From assembly GCA_052318935.1 (NCBI GenBank), contig JBQRKO010000011.1: a stretch of 64,000 bases of DNA; one strand, written 5' to 3'. This document shows, piece after piece, positions 52,067 to 61,187 of the stretch. Positions within the stretch are counted from its first letter, which is position 1, and every line of letters begins with the position of its first letter. Both the position numbers and the translations under genes were made by a program. The notes beneath the pieces were generated by a model, which saw nothing but the letters and a program-made list of their open reading frames with translations, made no database searches and had not been told where the DNA came from. Source of the DNA: Niallia sp052318935 (GTDB lineage Bacteria > Bacillota > Bacilli > Bacillales > Cytobacillaceae).

Positions 52067-52352
52067 TAAACTTATAAAGCTTTTGTATAGAAAAACGGTG
52101 TAATAAGCCATATCCATCAAGCTAACAAAAAATAGATTCTTTCGTGAAAAGGCTAGTGAATCCCGCGTTAATTTCAATAATTCCGCGAAATGGATAAATG
52201 TTTAAGTTGATGGCTACGATGTTATACCCTTCAAAAAATCAAGAGAATGAATTAGTTTCTATGGACAAATAACCATTTTCTTCTTTCCGGAATAGAATAC
52301 TCCATATTGATTGGCATCTAGTCAAAAATTCCACGAAGAAAGGATGATAACG

Positions 52353-54200
52353 ATGTGTGGAATAACAGGTTGGGTTGATTATAAAAGAGATTTAAGAAAA
52401 GAAACGGATACATTATCAGCAATGGCAGAAACATTGGCAAAAAGAGGTCCCGATGACACAAATGTATGGACTGCACTTCATGCAGGGTTTGGTCATAAAC
52501 GTTTAGTAGTAGTAGATCCTCTTTGTGGCGTTCAACCAATGACGAAAGAAAAACAAGGTTTTCATTATACAATTTGTTATAACGGTGAGTTGTACAACAC
52601 AGAAGACTTAAGAAAAGAATTACTAATAAAAGGATATTCATTTAACGGTCATTCTGATACAGAAGTTTTATTAGCTTCCTATATGGAATGGGGAGAAGAT
52701 TGTTTACAATACTTAAATGGAATTTTTGCTTTTGCAGTTTGGGATGAAAAAAGAAATAGATTATTTATTGGCAGAGACCGTTTAGGTGTGAAGCCAGTAT
52801 TTATTGCCGAAGTAGGAACAGGATTTATTTTTGGTTCAGAAATCAAAGCATTACTTGCACACCCTAATGTAAAAGCAGAGTTAGATCGTGAAGGATTGGC
52901 AGAAGTATTTGCTTTAGGACCTTCTCATACACCAGGTTCTGGCATCTTTAAAGGTATAAAAGAATTAAGACCAGGCCACGCGCTGAAGTTTTCGCAAGAT
53001 GGCTTAAAAATCTGGCGCTACTGGAATGTAAAAAGTGAAAAACATGAAGATTCATTTGAAGAAACAGTCGAAAAAGTACGGTTTTTATTTAAAGATGCCG
53101 TTACAAGACAGCTTGTTTCCGATGTGCCGCTTAGCACTTTTTTATCTGGTGGTGTAGACTCCAGTGCGATTACGGCAATTGCATCAAATGAATATGAAAA
53201 AACAGGTAAAGGTCCCCTTCACACCTATTCCATTGATTATGAGGGCAACGATAAATTTTTTAAAGCAAATGAATTTCAGCCGAATTCAGATGGTGTCTAT
53301 ATCAAAAAAATGACCGATACATTTGGAACGATTCACCATAATTGTGTGATTACTCAGGAAACATTGGCTGAATATTTACATGAAGCCGTTATTGTCAGAG
53401 ATGTACCTGGCATGGCTGATGTTGATTCCTCACTTTTATGGTTCTGCAGGGAAATAAAAAAGGACTTTGTTGTGAGTTTATCTGGCGAATGTGCAGATGA
53501 AATCTTTGGCGGCTATCCATGGTTTAGAAGAGAAGCTGACTTAGCTCGCGGCGGATTTCCTTGGATGAGATCTATTCAGGAAAGACAAAGTTTATTAAAA
53601 GGTGATTGGGGCAAAAAATTAAAATTAGAAGAGTATATGCTGGATAAGTATAATCAGACATTGGCAGAAACGCCAAAATTAGACGGAGAGAGCAAGGAAG
53701 ATGCAAAACGAAGAGAATTATTTTATCTGAATCAGCTCTGGTTTATGACCACATTATTAGAAAGAAAAGACCGGATGAGTATGGGAGCAAGCTTAGAAGT
53801 GCGTGTGCCATTTGCCGATCACCGTCTAGTAGAATATGTATGGAATGTACCTTGGGAAATGAAAAATTATCAAAATAGAGAGAAAGGCTTATTGCGTAAA
53901 GCATTGGAAGGAATTCTTCCGGAAGAAATTCTATATCGCAAGAAAAGTCCGTATCCGAAAACGCATAACCCAGTTTATACGAAAACGGTAAAAAATATGT
54001 TAACGGATATATTAGCAGATAAAAGCTCTGCTTTATACGAATTCTTTGAAAAAGAACGTCTAACGCAAATTATTGAAACAGAAGGCTCTGCTTTTAAAGA
54101 ACCATGGTTTGGCCAATTGATGACAGGACCGCAATTACTTGCCCATTTGGCACAAATGCATTATTGGTTTAAGGATTATAATATTAATGTGGTAGATTGA
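52353..54200 (+). CDS. asnO: Asparagine synthase (glutamine-hydrolysing), AsnO-like
   Basis: A 615-residue two-domain amidotransferase from the ATG at 52353, which places Cys2 (MCGITGWVDY) as the N-terminal nucleophile; the longer frame from 52311 would hide this cysteine. AAAGGA lies 9 bases upstream. The glutaminase domain has FGHKRLVVVDP and YNGELYNTEDL; the synthetase domain has the PP-motif FLSGGVDSSAI and LSGECADEIFGGYPW. Its order of motifs and length agree with B. subtilis AsnO (YisO), the sporulation-associated paralogue rather than AsnB. It makes asparagine from aspartate, glutamine and ATP, or transfers amide to another acceptor. Confidence 0.93.
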   Translation: MCGITGWVDYKRDLRKETDTLSAMAETLAKRGPDDTNVWTALHAGFGHKRLVVVDPLCGVQPMTKEKQGFHYTICYNGELYNTEDLRKELLIKGYSFNGHSDTEVLLASYMEWGEDCLQYLNGIFAFAVWDEKRNRLFIGRDRLGVKPVFIAEVGTGFIFGSEIKALLAHPNVKAELDREGLAEVFALGPSHTPGSGIFKGIKELRPGHALKFSQDGLKIWRYWNVKSEKHEDSFEETVEKVRFLFKDAVTRQLVSDVPLSTFLSGGVDSSAITAIASNEYEKTGKGPLHTYSIDYEGNDKFFKANEFQPNSDGVYIKKMTDTFGTIHHNCVITQETLAEYLHEAVIVRDVPGMADVDSSLLWFCREIKKDFVVSLSGECADEIFGGYPWFRREADLARGGFPWMRSIQERQSLLKGDWGKKLKLEEYMLDKYNQTLAETPKLDGESKEDAKRRELFYLNQLWFMTTLLERKDRMSMGASLEVRVPFADHRLVEYVWNVPWEMKNYQNREKGLLRKALEGILPEEILYRKKSPYPKTHNPVYTKTVKNMLTDILADKSSALYEFFEKERLTQIIETEGSAFKEPWFGQLMTGPQLLAHLAQMHYWFKDYNINVVD

Positions 54201-54202
54201 TT

Positions 54203-54334
54203 TCAGACTGTTGAAAAACGTTCGCTCTCTTCGTCACTCCCCGTTTTTTGCGGTGCTCATTACCCAAAAACGGTAACTCCGCTCCTCAAAAAGGGTCGTT
54301 CCTCGATAGACAAACGTTTTCAATCAGCCTGAAA
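54203..54334. repeat. Palindromic repeat after asnO
   Basis: TTTCAGACTGTTGAAAAACG (about 54211) matches the reverse complement of CGTTTTCAATCAGCCTGAAA (about 54314). The interior also contains AAAACGG/CCGTTTT-type pairs. It is a small dispersed-repeat-like palindrome, possibly acting as terminator for asnO. Confidence 0.55.
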
Positions 54335-54363
54335 TTTTGCAGTCTTACTTTTTCGACATTCTG

Positions 54364-54390
54364 AACCTAGTTCCTAAACAGAACTAGGTT
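54364..54390 (+). terminator. Hairpin between asnO and alkC
   Basis: AACCTAGTTC-ctaaaca-GAACTAGGTT, 10-bp perfect stem followed by TATTACTTTC. Probably the terminator of the asnO unit. Confidence 0.65.
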
Positions 54391-54403
54391 TATTACTTTC
54401 GAA

Positions 54404-54425
54404 AGAACGTTTGTTCGTTTATAAT
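54404..54425 (+). promoter_or_regulatory. LexA/SOS-like box overlapping a promoter, upstream of alkC
   Basis: AGAACGTTTGTTCG (54404-54417) contains GAAC-N4-GTTC and differs from the Bacillus LexA consensus CGAACRNRYGTTCG at the first base and at one inner position. The -10-like TATAAT follows at 54420-54425. Such an overlap fits repression by LexA. A DNA-repair gene follows. Confidence 0.65.
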
Positions 54426-54457
54426 GAAAGAAGGTCAAAGTAGAAGAAGGAGTCGGA

Positions 54458-55534
54458 ATGGAGCCGTTAAAAAATATATACAATCAAACCTTTGTAAAGA
54501 ACTTAGGACAAGCAATTAAGCAGGAATGCAGTTCTTTTGATGAGCAGCAGTTTTTTGTTTCTGTCTTTCAGGAAGATTGGGAACAGTTAGCATTAAAAGA
54601 ACGAATGAGAAGAATAACGGTTTCTTTACATGCAACGTTTACAATAGACTATGAGGACGTCTTGGCTTGTTTTTATAAAATTGCGCCCGCTTTTAGTGGG
54701 CTAAAGGGAATTATTTTTCCTGATTATGTAGAAGTGTATGGGTTAGAATACTGGGAACAATCGCTTGCAGCATTAGAGTTTTTAACCGAATATTCGACTT
54801 CAGAATTTGCAGTACGACCATTTCTTTTACAAGATCAGGAATCGATGCTGCAGCAAATGCAAATTTGGGCACAAAGTGATAATGAACATGTGCGCAGGCT
54901 GGCAAGTGAAGGCTGTCGTCCAAGATTGCCATGGGGAATGTCTATACCAAAGCTAAAAAAAGATCCACAGACCATTTTGCCAATTTTACAAGCATTAAAG
55001 GCGGATGAATCTTTATATGTTCGAAAAAGTGTCGCAAATAATCTTAATGATATTTCCAAAACGCATCCAAATTTAGCTGTAGAGCTAGCAACATCGTGGT
55101 ACGGAGATAATACATATACTAATTGGATTGTAAAGCATGCGTGTAGAACGTTGTTAAAAAAAGGGGATAGCCGAGTGCTTGAAATTTTTGGATATAATGA
55201 AGGGGAATCGATAGAAATGACAGCGGTTCATTGTGAGCAAACCCAATTATCTATTGGAGAAAGCATGTCGTTTTCCTTTGAAGTGTTCGCTCCGATTCGA
55301 AAAAAAATAAGAGTAGAATATGCAATAGATTATGTAAAGGCAAATGGAAACCGCAGTAGAAAGGTATTTCATTTATCGGAAACGGTGTTGAAAGAGGAAG
55401 AAAGAAAACTTTATTCCAAAACACATTCTTTTAAAGATTTATCAACAAGAAAGCATTATCCCGGACAGCATACTTTATACATTATCATTAATGGCGTAGA
55501 AAAAGCTTCAATTGACTTTGATGTAACAGAATGA
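54458..55534 (+). CDS. alkC: DNA alkylation repair protein AlkC-like, with C-terminal Ig-like domain
   Basis: A 358-residue HEAT-repeat-like DNA glycosylase. Residues 1-250 are helical repeats; the family's signature VRRLASEGCRPRLPWGM is at about 145-162, and VRKSVANNLNDISKTHPNLAVE near 195. Residues 258-358 (MTAVHCEQTQLSIGESMSFSFEV, up to the terminal HTLYIIINGVEKASIDFDV) form a beta-sandwich of the Ig-like type described in AlkC. AlkC excises 3-methyladenine and related alkylated bases without base flipping. AAGGAG precedes the ATG. An SOS-like box lies upstream. Confidence 0.87.
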   Translation: MEPLKNIYNQTFVKNLGQAIKQECSSFDEQQFFVSVFQEDWEQLALKERMRRITVSLHATFTIDYEDVLACFYKIAPAFSGLKGIIFPDYVEVYGLEYWEQSLAALEFLTEYSTSEFAVRPFLLQDQESMLQQMQIWAQSDNEHVRRLASEGCRPRLPWGMSIPKLKKDPQTILPILQALKADESLYVRKSVANNLNDISKTHPNLAVELATSWYGDNTYTNWIVKHACRTLLKKGDSRVLEIFGYNEGESIEMTAVHCEQTQLSIGESMSFSFEVFAPIRKKIRVEYAIDYVKANGNRSRKVFHLSETVLKEEERKLYSKTHSFKDLSTRKHYPGQHTLYIIINGVEKASIDFDVTE

Positions 55535-55555
55535 ATGAAAAATAGAAACTTGTTT

Positions 55556-55740
55556 TTTTTATGTAAAAAAATGGGAGAAGAAGTACTCAGCAGACTGAAT
55601 ACACGAAGACTCCTGTGGGAATGCGAGAAAGACGAGACCCCACAGGAGCGTATGCGACGAGGAGGCTCGACTCTCGCCCACGGAAAGCGAAGTGTATTCA
55701 GGCTGCGGGTTTAAAAGCAACAATCTATACGAAAACAGCC
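55556..55740 (+). mobile_element. MITE-like element, copy 4, left end degenerate
   Basis: The right end GAAAACAGCC (55731-55740) and the interior (CAGACTGAATACAC, GTGTATTCAGGCTG, CTCCTGTGGG hairpin) are intact. The left GGCTGTTTTC is lost; the similarity begins at ATGTAAAAAAATGGGAG near 55561, 25 bp after the alkC stop codon. No target duplication can be scored. Confidence 0.72.
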
Positions 55741-55751
55741 TAAAAAATAAA

Positions 55752-56669
55752 CTACACAGCACTATCACTATTTTTATCCATTAAAGTAGGCGTCGCTCCG
55801 TTCCTTTTTCCAGATAGAAAAAAGAACACACCTGCTAATACAAATAATCCGCCGACAATTTGCCAGCCAATTAATCGTTCACCTAGCAACATTACGGCTA
55901 ATATACTAGCACCTACTGGCTCTCCTAAAATACTCATCGAAATGGTAGTGGCATTCACATAATTAAGAAGCCAATTATTGATGACATGTGCAAGAGAAGG
56001 AACAATGGCAAGAAGAAGGAAGATGCCCCATTCTTTTGCAGAATAACCTGTTAAAGATTCACCGATTAAAAGATTGTATACAGTTAATAAACATGCTGCG
56101 AAAAAGAACACACAACTAGTGTAGACCCAGTGAGACATTTTTTTTATAATATTTTGTCCGATTAATAAATAGCCTACCACTGCAATGACGCTGAGAAAAG
56201 AACAAAAGTCCCCAAGTAAAGCTTTGTTATCTAAACCGATATCTCCCCAGCCAATCATCATCGCTCCAATAATGGCAATCCCCATCGTCATGATGGTAGA
56301 AGAGGTAGTCCGTTCTTTAAAAAAAATAAATCCACCGATTAAAGAAATAATTGGCTGCAATGCAAGGATAATCGTTGAACTTGCAACGGTCGTTAATTTT
56401 AACGAACTGAACCATAAAGCAAAATGCAAGGCTAAAAACGTTCCAGAAAAAAATAATAAATACCAGTCTTTCTTTGATAATTTTTTGAAATCCTGTCTGT
56501 TTATATAAACCATTGGAAGCATTAATATACATGCCAGCCACATCCGGTACATGCTTATAATGGCTGCAGGCGCATCAGACCATTTAACAAAAATAGCAGA
56601 AAAAGAAATAGCAATTATCGAAATAACTAAAGGTAGCCCAATTGATTTGGAGCTGTCTGTTTGCTTCAT
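55752..56669 (-). CDS. EamA/DMT-family transporter
   Basis: A 305-residue protein of ten helices, two EamA repeats of about five each (LPLVISIIAISFSAIFVKWSDAPAAIISMYRMWLACILMLP in the first; GEPVGASILAVMLLGERLIGWQIVGGLFVLAG in the second). I start at the ATG at 56669 because AGGGGGAATACC lies before it; an in-frame start at 56705 has no such site. EamA proteins export amino acids and other metabolites. Substrate unknown. Confidence 0.9.
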   Translation of the reverse strand: MKQTDSSKSIGLPLVISIIAISFSAIFVKWSDAPAAIISMYRMWLACILMLPMVYINRQDFKKLSKKDWYLLFFSGTFLALHFALWFSSLKLTTVASSTIILALQPIISLIGGFIFFKERTTSSTIMTMGIAIIGAMMIGWGDIGLDNKALLGDFCSFLSVIAVVGYLLIGQNIIKKMSHWVYTSCVFFFAACLLTVYNLLIGESLTGYSAKEWGIFLLLAIVPSLAHVINNWLLNYVNATTISMSILGEPVGASILAVMLLGERLIGWQIVGGLFVLAGVFFFLSGKRNGATPTLMDKNSDSAV

Positions 56670-56757
56670 GGTATTCCCCCTGTCTAATAATTCATACACT
56701 ACCATAGTACTAGATTAAGGGTTAGACAAGAAGAGTTTTTATGATATTTTAAATATT

Positions 56758-57241
56758 GGCTGTGTTAAAGCTGATTGTTGATATAGACACTTTGTTGATT
56801 GGAGCGGAAAGCGTGAGACTCCTGTGGGAAAAGCAAGTCAAAGGGAGACCCCACAGGCGTAAAGCGAGGCAACTGAAGAAATGTTTTATTATATAAATTA
56901 CAGATAAAACCCTTATATTTAGTAGGATAAAAATGGTATAGAGAGTTTGAAAACGACCATTATGTTGGTTAGGAGAGGCGTCCGCACGACTCCTGCGGGA
57001 TTAGCGAGACAGGCGAGACCCCACAGGAGCAAAGCGACGAGGAGGCTCGGCGCTCGCCCCGCGGAAAGCGTGTGGTAAGCCTCGGAAAACCGAACGAAAA
57101 CCTCTAAATGCTTGATTTTCCCTATCTATATTTCATAGCATCCACTTTTTCAGTGACCTCCGTAAAGCGCCGAGGAGGCTCCCGGACCGCCCGCGGAAAA
57201 GCGAATGCCTGGAGTGGAAATCAACAGGCTTTAACAGAGCC
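56758..57241. mobile_element. Larger composite repeat element with terminal inverted repeats, overlapping a stop codon
   Basis: The left terminus GGCTGTGTTAAAGCTGATTG (56758) and right terminus CAGGCTTTAACAGAGCC (57225-57241) are imperfect inverted repeats (GGCTSTGTTAAAGC). Flanks TAAATATT (56750-56757) and TAAATATA (57242-57249) agree at 7 of 8. The interior has three diverged units of the CTCCTGTGGGA...CCCACAGGAG / GAGGAGGCTCGGCGCTCGCC kind. It does not look coding. Its last base is part of the stop codon of the glycosidase gene. Confidence 0.75.
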
Positions 57242-59001
57242 TAAATATAAAAAGATAATATATTGCTTTCATAAGGAGCTAACGTAACAGAAAGTTCATC
57301 TGATTCTGCTGCATATTCCTGCTGGGTCAGCAGCAAGTTTATTTTTTTTCCACTTAAAGAAAAGGGCAGAACATAGTCGATTTCAGTATCGCTATTGTTA
57401 ATTAAGACAAATACAACTTGATTGTCTTTTTGTTTATAGTAGGCTAAACAATTATTAACAGCAGGCAAAAAATACAAAGTACCTTTGCTCGTTAATAATG
57501 AAGTTTCTTTACGTATAGAGATTAATGTTTTTATATAGTCTTTAAGCTCTAGATCTTGCTGTTCCTCTTGCCAGGGCATGCATTTACGGCATCCTGGGTC
57601 ATTGCCGCCATCTAAACCGATTTCATCTCCGTAGTAAATGCATGGTGTTCCAGGAAATGTGAATAAAAAGGTAAACAATAGCCTGACTCGTTCTTTGCGA
57701 AAACGACATTCATTTAATACACGAGGTGTATCATGACTGCCGAGGATATTAAATAAAACTTGGTTGATATTATCCGAATAGGAATGAAGAATCGTTGTTA
57801 AATCTTCGGTAAATTGATGAGCAGAAATTATATCGTAGGAAAAAAACTGCAACGATTTGTGTAAAAAAGGATAGTTCATAACGGAATCAAATTGATCCCC
57901 TCTAAGCCAAGAAACAGAGTCATGCCAAACCTCTCCTAAAATAAAAAGGTCGGGTTTTATTGCTTTAACAGTAGTGCGGAAATCACGCCAAAATTGATGA
58001 TCAATTTCGTTGGCTACATCTAATCTCCAGCCGTCAATCTGGCATTCTGCAATCCAATAAGCTGCAGCTTTTAATAAATATTGTTTCACTTCTTCATTAG
58101 CTGTATTAAGCTTTGGCATATATTCATAAAAACCGAATGTCTCATAATTGATCGTGTCGCCGTCTTTAAGCGGGAATTTATGAATATGAAACCAGTCTTT
58201 ATACAGCGATTTTTCTCCTTTGTCCAATACATCTTGAAAAGGAAGGAATTCGACACTGCAGTGATTAAAAACGGCATCAAGCATAACGCGGATTCCTCGG
58301 TTATGACACTCTTCCACAAGCTTTTTCAAAAGGTTGATATTTCCAAATTGAGGATCGATAGTAAAATAATCAATCGTGTCGTATTTATGGTTGGAATTTG
58401 CTAAAAAAATAGGTGTAAGATAGATTCCATTAATTCCTAAATCTTGAAGATAATCAAGGGAATCGATGATCCCTTGAAAATCTCCTCCGAAAAAATTCGT
58501 TAAACTAGGTTCTTCCTGCCCCCATTCGACTGTATGAGCTGGGTTTAAAAGTGGGTCTCCATTACGAAAACGTTCTGGGAAAATTTGATACCATATCGTT
58601 TGCTGAACCCAATCTGGCGAGGAGAACACATCGCTTTTATGCATATATGGAAAACAAAAGAAAAAGCCGGAATCTTCTGGAATAAATGAAAAAAATCCTT
58701 TTTCCGTTAACGTCATTTCCTGCTCCGTGTTTTTTAAAATAAAGCCATAGCGTATTCGTTTATGCTCGGCTTTAATTGCGACTTGCCAATAATCAAATAA
58801 AGAGTCTGATCCTATTTTTTCTAAAGGTTGAAGGGATGTTATCCATTGATGGTCGACTATTTCATATTGATCTCCATATAATAAAACTATCTCCAAAACA
58901 TTATCCCGTTTTGTACGGATGCGAATATGAAGCGTTTCTTCGTCAAAAAGATAGCAATAATTATCTGCTGCTCTATGATAAATGGAGGTTAAATCGATCA
59001 T
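57241..59001 (-). CDS. Alpha-glycosidase, cyclomaltodextrinase/neopullulanase type (GH13_20)
   Basis: A 586-residue enzyme. Residues 1-120 form a CBM34-like N-domain that in relatives mediates dimerisation; the GH13 barrel begins with DWVQQTIWYQIFPERFRNGD. The catalytic elements are LDAVFNHCS, the nucleophile Asp in DGWRLDVANE, Glu in LGEVWHDS and GSHDTPR. It splits cyclodextrins, pullulan or maltodextrins inside the cell; no signal peptide is seen. AAGGGAGAG precedes the ATG. The stop codon TAG is made at the edge of the mobile element, though the C-terminus (SNILSFYI) still looks natural. Confidence 0.9.
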   Translation of the reverse strand: MIDLTSIYHRAADNYCYLFDEETLHIRIRTKRDNVLEIVLLYGDQYEIVDHQWITSLQPLEKIGSDSLFDYWQVAIKAEHKRIRYGFILKNTEQEMTLTEKGFFSFIPEDSGFFFCFPYMHKSDVFSSPDWVQQTIWYQIFPERFRNGDPLLNPAHTVEWGQEEPSLTNFFGGDFQGIIDSLDYLQDLGINGIYLTPIFLANSNHKYDTIDYFTIDPQFGNINLLKKLVEECHNRGIRVMLDAVFNHCSVEFLPFQDVLDKGEKSLYKDWFHIHKFPLKDGDTINYETFGFYEYMPKLNTANEEVKQYLLKAAAYWIAECQIDGWRLDVANEIDHQFWRDFRTTVKAIKPDLFILGEVWHDSVSWLRGDQFDSVMNYPFLHKSLQFFSYDIISAHQFTEDLTTILHSYSDNINQVLFNILGSHDTPRVLNECRFRKERVRLLFTFLFTFPGTPCIYYGDEIGLDGGNDPGCRKCMPWQEEQQDLELKDYIKTLISIRKETSLLTSKGTLYFLPAVNNCLAYYKQKDNQVVFVLINNSDTEIDYVLPFSLSGKKINLLLTQQEYAAESDELSVTLAPYESNILSFYI

Positions 59002-59062
59002 CGTTATTTTCTCTCCCTTAAAAAATTTTTCACTAGCATAACCAAAACAATACTTATCTAAT

Positions 59063-59269
59063 GGCTGTTTTCGTATAGAGTGTTGCTTTTAAACCCGCAG
59101 CCCGAATACACTTCGTCCGTTTAGCGAGCGTCGAGCCTCCTCGTCGCATACGCTCCTGTGGGGTCTCGTCTTTCTCGCATTCCCACAGGAGTCTACGTGT
59201 ATTCAGTCTGCTGAGTACTTCTTCTCCCATTTTTTTACGTATAAAACAACAAACTTTGAGAAAACAGCT
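59063..59269 (-). mobile_element. MITE-like element, copy 5, with perfect 8-bp target duplication
   Basis: Bounded by GGCTGTTTTC (59063-59072) and GAAAACAGCT (59260-59269; one mismatch). Flanks TATCTAAT (59055-59062) and TATCTAAT (59270-59277) are identical. It is therefore a recent transposition. It lies upstream of the glycosidase gene. Confidence 0.92.
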
Positions 59270-59383
59270 TATCTAATTTGTATTCTCCATATTATAGAGG
59301 AAATCCTGTGAAACCGAGCAATAATTCCGCCAAATAGGTAGGCTATTGATGAAATTGAAAAGAGAGTGCTTATATGCAGACTC

Positions 59384-59434
59384 AAAAAAAACGAAGGTGG
59401 GGCATTTTTGTTTTGTGTCCTACCTTCTTTTTTT
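59384..59434. terminator. Bidirectional terminator downstream of the SDR gene
   Basis: GAAGGTGGGGCA pairs with TGTCCTACCTTC (one mismatch/wobble) with an A tract before and T tract after. On the minus strand it can end the SDR transcript. Confidence 0.75.
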
Positions 59435-59439
59435 ATCGT

Positions 59440-59669
59440 CAGGAAATTATAAACGAAATGGGATTGTGGATAACTTGGCGGTAGTGTCCGCATCCAGCTT
59501 CGACGTACAGGACGTACTAGTGCCGATGTTGCCACAGGACGTGGCGCCTTTAATCGGCCAGCGCCTAGCTCTTGTGAAAAATAACCCCATGCCTCTAAAA
59601 GTAAAAAGCACTTTTTGAGTCATGTGAACATTTTTCTTCAGAGCTGTTCAAGGCGCTTGCGCTTTTGTT
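59440..59669 (+). repeat. 230-bp dispersed repeat, copy A of an inverted pair
   Basis: The stretch from CAGGAAATTATAAACGAAATG to GGCGCTTGCGCTTTTGTT matches the reverse complement of 62255-62482 nearly base for base. It contains two small hairpins with the same AGGAC loop: GTAC-AGGAC-GTAC and GCCAC-AGGAC-GTGGC. It ends next to the SDR gene stop codon. It is non-coding. Confidence 0.8.
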
Positions 59670-59673
59670 CGTA

Positions 59674-60537
59674 CTATCCGTTAACGATTGTTCCACCATT
59701 TACATGAATTACTTGTCCGCTTACATAAGCAGCGTCTTCACTTGCTAAGTAAACATATGCTGGCGCTAGTTCATTCGGTTGCCCTGCCCGGCCAAATGGT
59801 GTATCAGCACCGAATGTTGACACTTTTCCGCTGTCAAATGTCGATGGAATTAATGGCGTCCATATAGGTCCAGGGGCTACACCATTTACACGAATCCCTT
59901 GTTTGGCAAGTGATTGAGATAAAGAACGAGTAAAGGATGTAATAGCTCCTTTTGTAGAAGCATAATCAAGCAGTGTATCATTTCCTTTATAAGCAGTAAT
60001 AGAGGTGGTATTGATAATGCTGTCTCCTGTATTTAGATGAGGCAGTGCTGCTTTGGATAAATAAAACATCGAAAAAATATTCGTACGGAATGTTTTTTGC
60101 AGCTGCTCCGCTGTGATATCGAGCAAGCTTTGCTGTGGATGCTGTTCTGCTGCATTATTTACTAAAATATTTATGGTGCTAAATTCAGTGATAGTCTTTT
60201 CGACAACGGATTTGCAGAAATTCTCATCCCCTATATCACCAGCAAGCACTAAGCATTTTACGCCTTCTGCTTCCACTAACTGTTTTGTTTTTTTAGCATC
60301 GTCATGTTCATTTAAATAAACGATGACAATATTTGCTCCTTCCTTTGCAAAATAAATGCTGACAGAGCGGCCGATTCCGCTATCGCCGCCTGTAATAATG
60401 GCAATTTTTCCTTGCAGCTTGCCAGAACCTTTATAATTTGGATTTACTTCTACAGGTGCAGGATTCATTTCTGTTTGGATGCCAGGTTGGTGATTCTGAT
60501 GTTGTGGGGGAAACGTTTGATTTTGATTGTTGCTCAT
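59674..60537 (-). CDS. SDR family oxidoreductase, general-stress type (YhxC/YhdF-like)
   Basis: A 287-residue SDR with an N-terminal proline/glutamine-rich tail of about 40 residues (QNQTFPPQHQNHQPGIQTEM) seen in stress-induced SDRs of Bacillus. The Rossmann site is ITGGDSGIGRSV at about residues 50-61; NNAAEQHPQ, the Ser in INTTSITAY and the YASTKGA catalytic Tyr and Lys are present. Start at the ATG at 60537 with AAGGAG 8 bases before; a GTG at 60546 is less likely. Substrate unknown; many are general-stress sigma-B genes, but no sigma-B site was identified. Confidence 0.88.
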   Translation of the reverse strand: MSNNQNQTFPPQHQNHQPGIQTEMNPAPVEVNPNYKGSGKLQGKIAIITGGDSGIGRSVSIYFAKEGANIVIVYLNEHDDAKKTKQLVEAEGVKCLVLAGDIGDENFCKSVVEKTITEFSTINILVNNAAEQHPQQSLLDITAEQLQKTFRTNIFSMFYLSKAALPHLNTGDSIINTTSITAYKGNDTLLDYASTKGAITSFTRSLSQSLAKQGIRVNGVAPGPIWTPLIPSTFDSGKVSTFGADTPFGRAGQPNELAPAYVYLASEDAAYVSGQVIHVNGGTIVNG

Positions 60538-60624
60538 TTTTTTCACTCCTTTTCGTTTTCCTATTTAATTATTTTCTCCTTGAAAAAATAATTAAACATG
60601 GAAAAATAAGGGTTTGAAAAAGAT

Positions 60625-60660
60625 ATAAAAAACTCTCCCATGTTAAAAAAGGAGAGTTCA
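60625..60660 (-). terminator. Terminator of yajQ
   Basis: On the minus strand AACTCTCC...GGAGAGTT closes an 8-bp stem followed by TTTTTTAT. It lies about 40 bp beyond the YajQ stop codon. Confidence 0.75.
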
Positions 60661-60695
60661 TAGAAAAGAATTCGTAATCAGCCTGAAATACTTTA

Positions 60696-61187
60696 TTAGC
60701 GGTAATTAACAAATTGAACATCGACTGTAATTTTAGATTCTCTTACAGTAGCGATAATACTTTGAAGATCATCGCGGCTTTTTGCTGTAACACGAATTTG
60801 ATCATCCTGTAATTGGCTTTTTACTTTTAAACCGCTGTTTTTAATAAGCATGTTGATAATTTTTGCATTGTCTTTATCGATTCCTTGCACAAGCTTCGCA
60901 CGCTGACGAACGGTGCCGCCTGATGCACCTTCCACTTTGCTGTAATCAAGGTTTTTAATAGGAATTCCACGCTTAATCATTTTACTGATTAATACATCTT
61001 TTAATTGTTCTAGTTTATACTCATCATCAGAAACTAGTACTAGTTCTTCTTTATCGAGTGTAATATCACTTTTGCTTCCTTTAAAATCATAACGGTTTTG
61101 AATTTCCTTTTTCGCAATTTGAATCGCATTGGCAACTTCCGCCATATCTACTTTTGATACAATATCAAATGAGCTTTCTTTCGCCAT
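60696..61187 (-). CDS. YajQ-family cyclic-di-GMP-binding-like protein
   Basis: A 163-residue protein of two ferredoxin-like domains. It has the family pattern: ESSFDIVSKVDMAEVANAIQIAKKEIQNRYDFKGS, DVLISKMIKRGIPIKNLDY and SKITVDVQFVNYR. In some bacteria YajQ-type proteins bind c-di-GMP or act as phage transcription cofactors; in Bacillus (YitK) no role is proven. AGGAGG is followed by two ATGs (61190 and 61187); the second has the better spacing. Divergent from the cvfB gene. Confidence 0.9.
   Translation of the reverse strand: MAKESSFDIVSKVDMAEVANAIQIAKKEIQNRYDFKGSKSDITLDKEELVLVSDDEYKLEQLKDVLISKMIKRGIPIKNLDYSKVEGASGGTVRQRAKLVQGIDKDNAKIINMLIKNSGLKVKSQLQDDQIRVTAKSRDDLQSIIATVRESKITVDVQFVNYR

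Noticed and set aside
51884..52177. Open frame of 97 codons on the minus strand
   Set aside because: Most of it is MITE copy 3; frames through this repeat recur at each copy and are not conserved as protein.
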